In this document: one piece after another, positions 24,761-33,396 of the stretch
How the letters are laid out: every line of letters starts with the position of its first letter
Position numbering within the stretch: position 1 is the stretch's first letter
Source: an uncultured Clostridia bacterium
GTDB taxonomy: Bacteria > Bacillota > Clostridia > Oscillospirales > Butyricicoccaceae
Reading direction: 5' to 3'
Assembly (NCBI GenBank): GCA_944381055.1
Contig: CALWJQ010000064.1
Span: 38,631 to 102,630 of the forward strand
DNA: 64,000 nt
Program-made: the position numbers and the translations under genes
Notes under the pieces: model-generated
Database searches by the model: none
The model's input: the letters and a program-made list of their open reading frames with translations, nothing else
What the model was told of the DNA's origin: nothing

Positions 24761-25966
24761 TTACGGAAGATCGTATTCGCGGGCGATGGCGTCGAAGACT
24801 TCTTCGACAGCCTGTTCGGCGGCCTCGCCGCCCGGAATGACGCCCTGCGCCAGCAGGGGGCTTCCGCCGCCGCGTCCGCCCAGGCGGGCGCACAGGTCTT
24901 TGACAAACGCGCCCAGGTTAGGGCCGCTTTTGGACTTGCTGCGCATAAAGAGCAGCGAAAGCTGCCCGGCCTGGCGAACCGCGAAGAGCAAGGCCGAGGG
25001 CTGTTCGGCGCACAGGATTTCGGCGACGGCGCGCAGGTGCTTGACGTCGCCGCCGTCCAGGATGGCGGCCGCGAGGCGGCCCTGCTCCAGCGTGCGGCTG
25101 AGTTCAGCCCACAGGGCTGTGTCCGAACGCAGGAGCTGTTCGCGCAGGGCGTGATTGTGCGCTTCAAGGGCGTCACGGCGCTCGATCAGCGCCTGCTGCG
25201 CGGCGGCGAATTCGGACAGGTTTTCGCATGACAGGGCGCGCTGCATGGACAGCACGGCCAGACCGCGGTCGAGGCGCGCCTTGCGGGCGGCCTTTCCGGC
25301 GGCGTAATAGACGCGGAAAACGCCGCGTACGCTTTTTGTGCCTGTGACAAGCAAATCCAAAACGCCGCCCGTCGACGGGCAGTGAGTGCCGCCGCAGGCG
25401 TTGCGGTCGAAGCCTTCGATTTCGACCAGCCGGATGCGCTCATGCGGCGTGATTTTGCCGCGCACCGACATGCGCGACGCTTCGTCGGGCGTGTAATAGG
25501 CGGCGCGGACCGGCAGGTCGCGGTCGATGACCTGCTGCGCCAACGCCTGCGCCGTTATGAGCTGTTCGTCGGTCAGCGGGCTTTGCAGTTCGATGTGGGG
25601 GCCCGCATCTTCGATGCGGGCAATGACGGTCGGCACGCCGAACGTCTGGTCAATGACCGCGGACAGGATGTGCTGTCCCAGATGATGTCGCATGAGTTCG
25701 AGGCGGCGTTCGCCGTCGATGCGCAGGGTGACTTCGCCGGACACCGGGCGGGGGAGCAGGTGGACGATATTGCCCTGCTCTTCAAAAACGTCGCTGACCG
25801 GCACGCCGCCGATGTCGCCGTCGTCGCACGGCTGGCCGCCGCCGCGGGGAAAGAAAATCGTCTGGTCGAGCACGACGGCAAAAACGCCGTCGCGGGGGAC
25901 GCACGAAAGCACCTGCGCCCGGGCTTCGAACAGGCCGGGCTCGTCGTCAAACAGGCGGGTAGTCAT
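24761..25966 (-). CDS. Alanyl-tRNA editing protein, AlaX type with DHHA1 domain (401 aa)
   Basis: The N-terminal half matches the AlaRS-like editing domain: FFPRGGGQPCD, the zinc-site motif HHLGQH (HxxxH) and NACGGTHCPSTG (Cys and His ligands). The C-terminal part (about 255-395) is a DHHA1-like domain ending in GGRGGGSPLLAQG. Stand-alone proteins of this kind hydrolyse Ser- or Gly-tRNA(Ala), protecting translation. GAGGTG lies before ATG. It is the third gene of an operon with the PII-like and HD proteins, 9 bases after the HD gene. Confidence 0.92.
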   Translation of the reverse strand: MTTRLFDDEPGLFEARAQVLSCVPRDGVFAVVLDQTIFFPRGGGQPCDDGDIGGVPVSDVFEEQGNIVHLLPRPVSGEVTLRIDGERRLELMRHHLGQHILSAVIDQTFGVPTVIARIEDAGPHIELQSPLTDEQLITAQALAQQVIDRDLPVRAAYYTPDEASRMSVRGKITPHERIRLVEIEGFDRNACGGTHCPSTGGVLDLLVTGTKSVRGVFRVYYAAGKAARKARLDRGLAVLSMQRALSCENLSEFAAAQQALIERRDALEAHNHALREQLLRSDTALWAELSRTLEQGRLAAAILDGGDVKHLRAVAEILCAEQPSALLFAVRQAGQLSLLFMRSKSKSGPNLGAFVKDLCARLGGRGGGSPLLAQGVIPGGEAAEQAVEEVFDAIAREYDLP

Positions 25967-25975
25967 GGCGGCACC

Positions 25976-26635
25976 TCACAAAAGCCGGTTCTGGTTGACG
26001 ATCAGGCCAAAGTGCAGGCCAAGGTAATCGGCAGCCTTGCGGCACATCATCATGCGGGACAGGAATATCTCAAAATAGTCCATGACGGCGGAAATGGCGG
26101 TGTCGATGGTCAGCGTCAGCAGGATTTCGCTTTTTTTGGTGTCGACGGTCAGGTGCGAGTCCATGACCGCGTAGTTGACGCGGTCGTGAATGTCGATGCC
26201 GATGGTCGTGCGCGAGCGGACGCGGCTGCGGCGTACGTCTGACTTGTCTGCCAGGATCAGGGCAGCTGAAATGGGAGAAATGGCCTGTCCGGTGCCCTCG
26301 TCGTGGTGCCCGATAGCGCCGACGACATCAGACAGCTCGCCGGGTTCCATGCCCATCTGGCCGAGCAGGGTAAAGGCCATCAGCGCGCCGCTCTGCGCGT
26401 GGTCGTTGCGGTTGACGCTGTTGCCCATGTCGTGCATGAATCCGGCGATGCGCGCCAGCTCGACAGTCCGCGGGCCGTAGCCCAATGCGGTCAGGATATT
26501 GGCCGCCATTTCAGCCGTGATGCCGGCGTGGGCAAAGCCGTGCTCGGTATAACCGACCTCGCCCAAAACGGCGTTGCCTTTTTCAATATAGGTGCGGATG
26601 GCGGGGTTGTTTTTGACGTCTTCAAAGGTCAGCAT
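25976..26635 (-). CDS. HD-domain metal-dependent phosphohydrolase family protein (219 aa)
   Basis: The HD metal ligands are His32-like in YTEHGFAHAG, His-Asp in AGFMHDMGN and later ADKSDV, with GAIGHHDEGTG between. Family members hydrolyse nucleotides or cyclic nucleotides. The substrate is not predictable. The C-terminal third is not an HD element and may be a dimerisation or sensory part. AAGGAG lies 5-6 bases before ATG; it is the middle gene of its operon. Confidence 0.85.
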   Translation of the reverse strand: MLTFEDVKNNPAIRTYIEKGNAVLGEVGYTEHGFAHAGITAEMAANILTALGYGPRTVELARIAGFMHDMGNSVNRNDHAQSGALMAFTLLGQMGMEPGELSDVVGAIGHHDEGTGQAISPISAALILADKSDVRRSRVRSRTTIGIDIHDRVNYAVMDSHLTVDTKKSEILLTLTIDTAISAVMDYFEIFLSRMMMCRKAADYLGLHFGLIVNQNRLL

Positions 26636-26656
26636 ACTGTCTCCTTGCTGCGGCTT

Positions 26657-26995
26657 TTAGTGAATGCCGCGGGTAAAATCGACGGGAAGGGTAAACACAA
26701 CGCCCGTATCGGGGCGGTCAAGGTCGCCGACGACCCGTTCGATCACATCGACGGCGACGGGAACCTGCTCGTCGCGTACGACGGTCATGACGGTCAGGTT
26801 CTGTTCGCGGTCGGGGTCGAGCAGCAGGCGCAGCGAGCCCAGGAAACTGGAATTTTCCATTGAGTTGCGGCAAAGCTCCTGCGCCATGCCGCGGCTCTGT
26901 AAAATCGTTGCGCCGCCGATGTGCTCTTCGGCGAGCGCTTCCAGCAGTTCGTCGAGCAGTTCCACCTTGTTTAGGATAAGGACAAGCAGCTTCAT
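26657..26995 (-). CDS. PII-like small regulatory protein (112 aa)
   Basis: The start MKLLVLILNKVELLDELLEAL followed by a GATILQSRGM segment resembles the first beta-alpha-beta unit of the PII/ferredoxin-like fold, but the PII T-loop tyrosine and GlnB signatures are not recognisable. It is therefore a PII-superfamily-like protein of unknown ligand. I chose ATG at 26995 because AAAGGA lies 8 bases upstream; an ATG at 27004 would sit inside that site. It heads an operon with the HD and AlaX genes behind a consensus promoter. Confidence 0.65.
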   Translation of the reverse strand: MKLLVLILNKVELLDELLEALAEEHIGGATILQSRGMAQELCRNSMENSSFLGSLRLLLDPDREQNLTVMTVVRDEQVPVAVDVIERVVGDLDRPDTGVVFTLPVDFTRGIH

Positions 26996-27039
26996 TCGGG
27001 TCATCCTTTCCGGACATCAGTCCGCTTTTATCTGATTGT

Positions 27040-27068
27040 ATTATAGGTCTTTTCGCACCGCCTGTCAA
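27040..27068 (-). promoter_or_regulatory. Consensus promoter of the PII-like/HD/AlaX operon
   Basis: TTGACA and TATAAT, both perfect, are exactly 17 bases apart on the minus strand. Confidence 0.9.
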
Positions 27069-27092
27069 ACGGCCGGCGCAGCGGGAACGTTG

Positions 27093-27122
27093 AAAAAGGC
27101 CGGCGCAAACCTGCGCCGGCCT
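27093..27122 (-). terminator. Terminator of the M23 peptidase gene
   Basis: AGGCCGGCGCA and its complement form an 11-bp stem followed by T residues on the minus strand, 18 bases after the stop codon. Confidence 0.85.
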
Positions 27123-27139
27123 GAAAGCAACGGGAAATA

Positions 27140-28822
27140 TCAATAATAGGTTTTGCCGATATAATTGTCGGGATTGACGTCGTTTCCGTTGATGCGGACT
27201 TCAAAGTGGCAGTGCGGTCCGGTCGAGTTGCCCGTGTTGCCCACTTTGGCGATTTGTTCGCCCTGCGCCACCTTTTGCCCGACGCTGACCAGAAGCTTGC
27301 TGCAATGGCCGTACAGCGTCTGGTAGCCGTTGCCGTGGTCGATGATGACACAGTATCCATAGCCGCCGTTCCACCGCGCCAGGGTGACGGTGCCGCCGTC
27401 CGCTGCCAGAATGGGGCTGCCGGTCGGGCCGGCCAAATCCAGGCCGGTGTGGAAGCCCGAACGGCGGTAGCCGTACAGCGAGGTGCGCCGCCCGGCGGCA
27501 AACGGGTTGATAAAGTTGCCTTTTGGCGCTTTGGCGGGCAGGGCTTTGGTGCCGACCTCTTTGATTTGTGTGACCGGTTCGGTGATGACTGTGTAGGACA
27601 GCACCTCGCGGCTCTGCTCGACACCGTTGACCGAAACGACGTTGGCCGTGACAGCCGCCGTGCCGTTGACGCCTTTTTGGATAATACGGCTCTGGTTGGT
27701 GTAAAGCTCGTCGGTCTTCTGCGTCACCGTTTCGTAAGCGACGGGTTCGGTGTATTCAACCTTCTGGGTCTGTTTGACGGACAGCACGGGGACGGCGGCC
27801 GAAATGTTGAGCGTGTCGCCGATATGGATACGGTTGATGTTCAGATCGGGGTTAAGAGCCTCGATGTCGGAAACCGACAGTGAAAACTGCTGGGCAATGG
27901 CGCTGACCGTGTCGCCGTCCTGCACCGTATAGGTGACGACATCCTGCACATTCCCGCTCAAAGCGGCTTCCATCTCATCGATCGAGCGGATGGCGGAATT
28001 GGGCACCATGCGCTCTTCAATCTGCACGTCTTGCACAAACTCGGTTTTGGTGTCTTCTGAAGTATCCGTCCCGCCTTTGAGCAGGCGCTGGCGTAAAAGT
28101 TCGAGAGCGGTCTTGCTGTCTGACGCGCCGATCAGTTCGCCGTCGACAGTCAGGGCGTACTGGGTGGAAACGCCGTTGACGACCGACAGCAAAAGGTCTC
28201 GCGTGGCGTCGGGATCGAGCATGCTGTCGCGGTGGATGTAGCCGAACGAATAAGACACGTCGGCATTCAGCTGGTACGGTGTGCCCAGGTATTCGGCAGC
28301 TGTCGCTTCCACTTCGTCGATCAGCGCTTCCATTTCATCGCGGGTCTCGACAAACCCGAGGCTCTGCCCGTTTAAGGTGACTTCCAGCCCGACGCCGAAA
28401 TAGGAAGCGGTGAAAATCAAAACGGTCATCGTGAGCAGGCACAGGCAGGGGATGGTGCGCGAACGGGACGTCAAGAAGTCCTGCACGCTTTCGCGGGCGT
28501 GCAGCCCCAGGCCCCACAACTGGGTCTCAAGGGCGCTCAGGCGTTCGCGCATCGGTTCGCGCAGCGCCGCCGTATGCCGGTGTGCGCGCTCGACGGCCAT
28601 TCCGCCCACGCGGGCGGCGCCGCGTCCGATGCGCAAAACCGTGCCCGCCGCTCCGGCGGCAAAACCGCGTGCGTCCCGCGCGGCATGGGTGTTGCCGCCC
28701 ACGTTTGCCATGCGCGACAGTCTGACTTTGGCCTTGACGGCGGCGCGCCGCAGCGCGCGCCAAAGGCCGGTCGGGGATGGGGGATTAAAAGCGCCGCCCC
28801 GGGCGCCGACATAAATGCGCAT
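27140..28822 (-). CDS. Membrane-anchored M23 peptidoglycan endopeptidase with LysM and G5 domains (560 aa)
   Basis: A long basic cytosolic N-terminus (about 1-120) is followed by one membrane segment (about 123-142), a region with a coiled helix and beta elements, a LysM domain (YTVQDGDTVSAIAQQFSLSVSDIEALNP, about 295-340 in pieces), a G5 domain (about 350-425) and a C-terminal M23/LytM peptidase with HxxxD (FHTGLDLAG) and HxH (GPHCHFE). It would cleave peptide cross-links in peptidoglycan outside the cell. ATG at 28822 follows AAAGGAGG by 7 bases. A WalR-type box lies in its promoter region. Confidence 0.93.
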   Translation of the reverse strand: MRIYVGARGGAFNPPSPTGLWRALRRAAVKAKVRLSRMANVGGNTHAARDARGFAAGAAGTVLRIGRGAARVGGMAVERAHRHTAALREPMRERLSALETQLWGLGLHARESVQDFLTSRSRTIPCLCLLTMTVLIFTASYFGVGLEVTLNGQSLGFVETRDEMEALIDEVEATAAEYLGTPYQLNADVSYSFGYIHRDSMLDPDATRDLLLSVVNGVSTQYALTVDGELIGASDSKTALELLRQRLLKGGTDTSEDTKTEFVQDVQIEERMVPNSAIRSIDEMEAALSGNVQDVVTYTVQDGDTVSAIAQQFSLSVSDIEALNPDLNINRIHIGDTLNISAAVPVLSVKQTQKVEYTEPVAYETVTQKTDELYTNQSRIIQKGVNGTAAVTANVVSVNGVEQSREVLSYTVITEPVTQIKEVGTKALPAKAPKGNFINPFAAGRRTSLYGYRRSGFHTGLDLAGPTGSPILAADGGTVTLARWNGGYGYCVIIDHGNGYQTLYGHCSKLLVSVGQKVAQGEQIAKVGNTGNSTGPHCHFEVRINGNDVNPDNYIGKTYY

Positions 28823-28863
28823 CCTCCGGCCTCCTTTCAACAAATTACAAATCAGAGTCAAAC

Positions 28864-28880
28864 GTTACAAAACAGTAACA
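28864..28880 (-). promoter_or_regulatory. Candidate WalR (YycF) box upstream of the M23 peptidase gene
   Basis: On the minus strand TGTTAC-TGTTT-TGTAAC fits the WalR direct-repeat consensus TGTWAH-N5-TGTWAH at every position. It lies just downstream of the predicted start point, a position usual for repression. WalRK controls cell-wall hydrolases in Firmicutes, which fits an M23 target. Confidence 0.5.
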
Positions 28881-28889
28881 ACGGAGTCT

Positions 28890-28918
28890 ATCTTACACGA
28901 TATTCGCCGTATTGTCAA
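28890..28918 (-). promoter_or_regulatory. Promoter of the M23 peptidase gene
   Basis: A perfect TTGACA is followed after 17 bases by TAAGAT on the minus strand, about 68 bases upstream of the start codon. Confidence 0.7.
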
Positions 28919-29016
28919 GAGGCAGGCCGTGCACAGGGATGCGGAACGGTCAGATTCGGATAAAAAAGGAGGGAAAAACGGAGATATTTTGTCAAAAAAA
29001 TCAAAAAAATATCCGC

Positions 29017-29940
29017 TCAGCCAGAAGATGCCTGCGTTTCGGACGGGGTGGAACAAAAGACGCGCAGCGCCTGGCGGGCGGCGGAAATGCACACGTCAAC
29101 CGGGGTGCCGCCGAACTCGCCGTCCAGCGTCCAGGGCACGGCGGCCTGCGGGAAAAAGCGGACGCCCGTGGTTTTAAAAGAGTGGACAAACTCGGAATCA
29201 AAACTCTGCCGCAGAATGGAATTGACGGTGGCGGTCAGCTCGCCGACATTGCGGGGGTTGCGCACCAGCGTGACTTCGAGCAGCCCGTCGGACATCGAAA
29301 TGCGTTGCTTTTCGCCGAGCCGGAACCCGCCGACCGAAGAAGAATTGCTCACCATGCCGAACAAGAACTCGCCCTCTTCTGAAAAACTATCGCCTTCGAC
29401 CCGCATGTCATAGGGCTTGAGAACGGGCAGGCGCTTGATGCCTTCAAGAATGTATGCGGTTCGGCCCAGGATCAGCTTGTTCTGCTGGGGGGTCTGGTAC
29501 GAGACCTCGGTAAAGGCGCCAAAAGCGGCGATGTATGAGAAAAAACGGTCGTTAAAGCATCCGACGTCGACCGGGCAGCTCCTGCCGTTTACGATGCATT
29601 GCGCCGCTTCAGCCATATCGCGCGAAATGCCCAGGCTGGCGGCAAAGTCGTTGACCGTGCCGCTGGGCAGGTACCCGAGCGGCGGCCGCTGCGGCAGGCG
29701 CATCAGCCCGTTGATGGTTTCGTTGAGCGTACCGTCCCCGCCGCACGTGACCACAATGTCATAGTGCCCGTACCGGCTTTGCAGAATGTCGGGGATTTCG
29801 CCTGCGCGAACTGTGGGGCGAACCTCGGTTGTAAAGCCGGCTGCGGCAAAAATCTGAAGGACTTCGAGCAGCCTGCCGCGGATTTCCGAGCGTCCGGCGT
29901 GAGGGTTGATGACAAAGAGAATACGGCGTCCTGGCGTCAT
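29017..29940 (-). CDS. Diacylglycerol/lipid kinase family protein, YegS/DagK type (307 aa)
   Basis: The lipid-kinase catalytic domain shows FVINPHAG near the N-terminus, VVTCGGDGTLNETINGL (GGDGT nucleotide-binding motif, about 59-75) and GYLPSGTVNDFA, followed by the C-terminal beta-sandwich domain. It phosphorylates diacylglycerol or a related lipid at the membrane. The frame is open far upstream, to 30489, but GGGAGG 8 bases before ATG at 29940 and the overlapping S4 gene on the other strand fix the start. Confidence 0.9.
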   Translation of the reverse strand: MTPGRRILFVINPHAGRSEIRGRLLEVLQIFAAAGFTTEVRPTVRAGEIPDILQSRYGHYDIVVTCGGDGTLNETINGLMRLPQRPPLGYLPSGTVNDFAASLGISRDMAEAAQCIVNGRSCPVDVGCFNDRFFSYIAAFGAFTEVSYQTPQQNKLILGRTAYILEGIKRLPVLKPYDMRVEGDSFSEEGEFLFGMVSNSSSVGGFRLGEKQRISMSDGLLEVTLVRNPRNVGELTATVNSILRQSFDSEFVHSFKTTGVRFFPQAAVPWTLDGEFGGTPVDVCISAARQALRVFCSTPSETQASSG

Positions 29941-29998
29941 AAAACATACCTCCCGGGTAGAAATGATACGTGCGGATGAAAACAAAACAAAAAAACAC

Positions 29999-30027
29999 TC
30001 GCCATCTGCCCCGCCGCGTGGTACAAT
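29999..30027 (+). promoter_or_regulatory. Likely promoter of the S4-domain gene
   Basis: TCGCCA (4 of 6) and TACAAT (5 of 6) are separated by 17 bases, about 50 bases before the start codon. Confidence 0.45.
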
Positions 30028-30084
30028 AGGACAAGCGCCGTGCGGCAGCCGTTTGCCGGCGCAGACAGGGGGAAGTGGACAAAA

Positions 30085-30831
30085 ATGGAACGGCAGGAAT
30101 TGCAGGCGCGCCTGCGCGAACTGAACAGCCGCGCACAGCGGCGGGGGATGGTCGGATGCACCGGCTTTCTGACTCCGGCGGAACAGCAGTGGGCGCTGGC
30201 TGACAGCCGCCAGGCCGGGCTGGACGGGCTGGTTTTGTGGGGCGGGCCGCCGCAGAGCGAACGAAAAATGGCTTTTTTCTTTCCCGATTGGGCCGACCCC
30301 GAAGACTACCCGTACGACGAGGCGGCCGGCGTGCACCTGACGGCGCGGTTCGGCGCGCCCACGCACCGTGACGTGCTGGGGGCGGTGCTGTCCCTGGGCG
30401 TCGAGCGACATGCGGTCGGCGACATCGCCGTCATGGGCGAAGAGGCGTGGTTTATTGCACTGGCGCCGGTTGCGCGGCTGGCGGCCCAAAGCCTGGAACG
30501 CGTCGGCAGGGCCGGCGTACGCGCCGAGCTGACGCCGTGGCAGAGCGTCCCCGTGCCCGTGGTCGAAACGCGGCCGGTGCGCTTTACCGTGCAGAGCCTG
30601 CGGCTGGACGCCGCGGTGTCCGGGCTGTTCCGGCTGTCACGCACCGAAGCGCAGAACGCGGTGGCCGCCGGGCGGGTGTCGCTCAATCACCTGGAATGCC
30701 AGCGGGCCGACGCCCGGGTCGCGGCCGACGACGTCATTGCGCTGCGCGGCGAGGGAAAAGGGCGTATCTGCACCTGTGACAGCCTGACCCGCAAAGGGCG
30801 GGTCGCCGTCGAGGCCGAACGCTGGGTTTAG
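30085..30831 (+). CDS. ylmH: S4-domain RNA-binding protein, YlmH type (248 aa)
   Basis: A central domain typical of YlmH proteins (GGPPQSERKMAFFFPDW, then GAVLSLGVERHAVGDIAV) precedes an S4 RNA-binding domain (about 175-235: LRLDAAVSGLFRLSRTEAQ, VAAGRVSLNH). YlmH is implicated in ribosome-associated quality control and usually lies in the sepF-divIVA region; here it stands alone. ATG at 30085 has GGGGGAA about 12 bases upstream, the best available site. Confidence 0.87.
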   Translation: MERQELQARLRELNSRAQRRGMVGCTGFLTPAEQQWALADSRQAGLDGLVLWGGPPQSERKMAFFFPDWADPEDYPYDEAAGVHLTARFGAPTHRDVLGAVLSLGVERHAVGDIAVMGEEAWFIALAPVARLAAQSLERVGRAGVRAELTPWQSVPVPVVETRPVRFTVQSLRLDAAVSGLFRLSRTEAQNAVAAGRVSLNHLECQRADARVAADDVIALRGEGKGRICTCDSLTRKGRVAVEAERWV

Positions 30832-30854
30832 GGGATTTACCGGATTTATACCTT

Positions 30855-30882
30855 ATTATAGCACAATTTTTGCACAGCTCAA
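30855..30882 (-). promoter_or_regulatory. Possible antisense promoter opposite ylmH
   Basis: On the minus strand TTGAGC is followed after 16 bases by a perfect TATAAT. It lies past the feoB terminator and points into the 3' end of ylmH and on towards the lipid-kinase gene, so it could make antisense or long-leader transcripts. Confidence 0.4.
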
Positions 30883-30886
30883 CATG

Positions 30887-30917
30887 AAAAAACGGCGTCT
30901 TGCAGACGCCGTTTTTT
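30887..30917. terminator. Bidirectional terminator between ylmH and feoB
   Basis: A 14-bp stem (AAAAAACGGCGTCT and its complement) with a TGC loop has A and T runs at its ends. The feoB stop codon overlaps the base of the stem. Confidence 0.9.
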
Positions 30918-33027
30918 ATACGGGAAAGCCCAGCAGCCGCGCGCATGACGCGGTCAGGAAACACAGCCCCATGCCGACGGCGGTGGGGAGCGCCATAGCC
31001 AAAAACGTCCAGCGCAGGCTGCCGGTCTCGCGCCGGATCGTCAGGCAGGTCGTCGAGCATGGCCAATGGAACAGCGAAAACAGAACGGTGCAGAGGGCGG
31101 TGACCGGCGTCCACCCGCTGCGCAGCAGCAAGGCGTGCAGCGCCAGACCGTCCAGGTCGGCAAGCGTCCCTGTCGACAGATAGGCCATGGCTGCGATGGG
31201 GATGACGATTTCGTTGGCGGGAAACCCCAGGATAAAGGCGAGCAGGATGACGCCGTCCAGCCCGAGCAGGCGGGCAAAGGGATCGAGCGCGCCCGAAACG
31301 TGCGCCAGCAGGCTGACGCCGCCGGCTGTGACATTGGCCAGGACCCAGATGACCAGGCCGGCGGGGGCTGCGACGGCGGCGGCGCGGCCCAGTACAAACA
31401 GCGTGCGGTCAAAAACCGATCTGATGATCACTTTGCCGACCTGGGGCGCGCGGTAGGGCGGCAGTTCGAGCGTGAACCCGGACGGTATGCCGCGCAGTAC
31501 GGTTTTGGACAGTACGCGCGAGCACAGAAAGGTCATGCCGACGCCCAGAACGATGACGCCGGTCAGGAGCAGGGCAGACAGCAGCGCCGCGCCGGGACCT
31601 TCGGCTGCGCCGACAAAAAAGAGCGACAAAATGGTCAGTATGGCGGGGAAACGGCCGTTGCAGGGGACGAGAGAGCTGGTCAGTATGGCGATCAGCCGTT
31701 CGCGGGGGGAATCGATGATGCGGCAGCCCGTCACGCCGACGGCGTTGCAGCCAAAGCACATACACATGGTCAGCGCCTGCTTGCCGCAGGCACAGGCCTT
31801 TTGAAAGCAGCAATCCAGGTTGAAGGCCACGCGGGGCAGGTAGCCGAAGTCTTCGAGCAGGGTGAACAGCGGGAAAAAGATGGCCATGGGCGGCAGCATG
31901 ACCGACACGACCCAGGCGAGCACCTGGTAAACGCCCAGCACCAGCGCGCCGTGCAGCCACTCAGGCGCGCCGCATGCCATAAACTGCGCGCTCAGCCAGT
32001 CCTGTACGGCGAACAGCCGGGCAGACAGCCATTGCGAAGGAATGTTGGCGCCGGCAATGGTCAGCCACAGCACCCCGAAAAGCAGCAGCAGCATGACGGG
32101 AATTCCGGTGCGGCGGCTGATGAAAAGGCGATCCAGACGCCGATCGAGCGCGTCGCCGCGGCCGGGGGAAGAGACCGCCGCAGCAGCGGCGCTTTCGGCC
32201 CACAGCACGGGGCAGGCGGCTATCTGGTCGAGCAGCTTTTGCCTCCCGGCGCCATCCCGGGCCAGCGCCGCCCGCGCGTCAGAGGCCGCGGCGCTGGCGG
32301 CCGGGCCGAAATCCGGCGGGCAGCCGCAAAAATCAGAAATCCGCCGCGTATCTTCCGACCCGCCGCACAGCAGCCGGACGGAGATCCACCGCACCGACGG
32401 CCCGCCGGGCGGGATCGGCGGCAGCGACGCCTGGATGGCGGCCAGCGCCTTTTCAATCGGCTGGGGATAGGGCTGGCGGACCGCCGGGACGGCGGTTTCA
32501 CGCCGGGCGACCCGGGCCGTCTGTTCCAAAAGAGCGTCCAGCCCCCTGCGCGCGCGTGCGCTGACCCCGACAACAGGTACGCCGAGCTCTTGCTGAAGAG
32601 CGTTCAGGTTGATGGAAAGGCGCTTTTTGCGCGCTTCGTCGAGCAGATTGACGCACACAACGACGCGATCAGTCACTTCGATCACTTGCAGGGCCAGGTT
32701 GAGGCTGCGTTCGAGACGTGTGGCGTCGCATACCACGATGACGGCGTCGGCGCCGCCAAAGCAGACAAAATCGCGCGCGGCCTCTTCTTCTGCGGAATGG
32801 GCCAGCAGGGAATAGGTGCCGGGCAGATCGACAAGCAAAAACCGATCCTTTCCGCGCCGGCAGCGGCCCTGGGCCGTTGAAACCGTTTTGCCGGGCCAGT
32901 TGCCGGTATGCTGGTTCATGCCGGTCAGCGCGTTGAATACCGTGCTTTTGCCGACGTTGGGGTTGCCGGCCAGCGCGACGGTCAACTCGCCCGGCTGGCG
33001 CTGCACAACGGGAAAAAACGTTTCCAT
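30916..33027 (-). CDS. feoB: Ferrous iron transporter FeoB (703 aa)
   Basis: The N-terminal GTPase domain has G1 GNPNVGKST (21-29), the FeoB-typical GMNQHTGNWPGKTVS switch, G3 DLPG and a G4-like NLLD motif. A helical region follows, then a membrane domain with two related gate halves and about eight to ten membrane segments (from about 285 on). It imports Fe2+ across the cytoplasmic membrane. It starts 10 bases after the feoA stop with AAGGGG upstream. Confidence 0.96.
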   Translation of the reverse strand: METFFPVVQRQPGELTVALAGNPNVGKSTVFNALTGMNQHTGNWPGKTVSTAQGRCRRGKDRFLLVDLPGTYSLLAHSAEEEAARDFVCFGGADAVIVVCDATRLERSLNLALQVIEVTDRVVVCVNLLDEARKKRLSINLNALQQELGVPVVGVSARARRGLDALLEQTARVARRETAVPAVRQPYPQPIEKALAAIQASLPPIPPGGPSVRWISVRLLCGGSEDTRRISDFCGCPPDFGPAASAAASDARAALARDGAGRQKLLDQIAACPVLWAESAAAAAVSSPGRGDALDRRLDRLFISRRTGIPVMLLLLFGVLWLTIAGANIPSQWLSARLFAVQDWLSAQFMACGAPEWLHGALVLGVYQVLAWVVSVMLPPMAIFFPLFTLLEDFGYLPRVAFNLDCCFQKACACGKQALTMCMCFGCNAVGVTGCRIIDSPRERLIAILTSSLVPCNGRFPAILTILSLFFVGAAEGPGAALLSALLLTGVIVLGVGMTFLCSRVLSKTVLRGIPSGFTLELPPYRAPQVGKVIIRSVFDRTLFVLGRAAAVAAPAGLVIWVLANVTAGGVSLLAHVSGALDPFARLLGLDGVILLAFILGFPANEIVIPIAAMAYLSTGTLADLDGLALHALLLRSGWTPVTALCTVLFSLFHWPCSTTCLTIRRETGSLRWTFLAMALPTAVGMGLCFLTASCARLLGFPV

Positions 33028-33037
33028 GGCGCGCCCC

Positions 33038-33268
33038 TTACCGCTGTACGATGACGGACGCAGCCTGCGCGCGGCGCAGGGCGATCACCGCCCCGCGGAT
33101 GCCGTAAGCGACGGGATCGCCGGAAGGGCTTTTTTGTATACATTCCACCACCGTGCCTTCGATCAGGCCGATGTCCTGTAATCTGCGGCGCATGGCGCCG
33201 CTTTCCGTTATGCTTAAAACCCGTGCGTGCTGCCCTTCGCGCAGGCAGCTCAGAGGCTCTGTATTCAT
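33038..33268 (-). CDS. feoA: FeoA family protein (76 aa)
   Basis: This small SH3-like protein has the family core ESGAMRRRLQDIGLIEGTVV followed by DPVAYGIRGAVIALRR. FeoA supports FeoB activity. ATG at 33268 follows AAGGAG by 9 bases; the frame is open further upstream without a ribosome binding site. It is the first gene of the feoAB operon. Confidence 0.93.
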   Translation of the reverse strand: MNTEPLSCLREGQHARVLSITESGAMRRRLQDIGLIEGTVVECIQKSPSGDPVAYGIRGAVIALRRAQAASVIVQR

Positions 33269-33322
33269 GACGCATCGCTCCTTGTCAGTCAGATAGGGGC
33301 CGCGGGCGGGCCCTCTCAGTCC

Positions 33323-33328
33323 ATTATA
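33323..33328 (-). promoter_or_regulatory. -10 element of the feoAB promoter
   Basis: A perfect TATAAT on the minus strand lies 55 bases before feoA, with no clear -35 and no Fur-like palindrome that I could see. Confidence 0.45.
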
Positions 33329-33354
33329 AGACAGACAGCGGGGCGGGGTGCGTG

Positions 33355-33390
33355 AAAAAATCCCCGCAAAGCCGACAGGCTTTGCGGGGA
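33355..33390 (-). terminator. Terminator of the patatin-like gene
   Basis: TCCCCGCAAAGCC and its complement form a 13-bp stem with a 4-base loop, followed by a T run on the minus strand. Confidence 0.85.
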
Positions 33391-33396
33391 TTGAGC

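Noticed and set aside
29941..30489. Upstream extension of the lipid-kinase reading frame
   Set aside because: It has no domain content and overlaps ylmH on the other strand; a ribosome binding site fixes the start at 29940.
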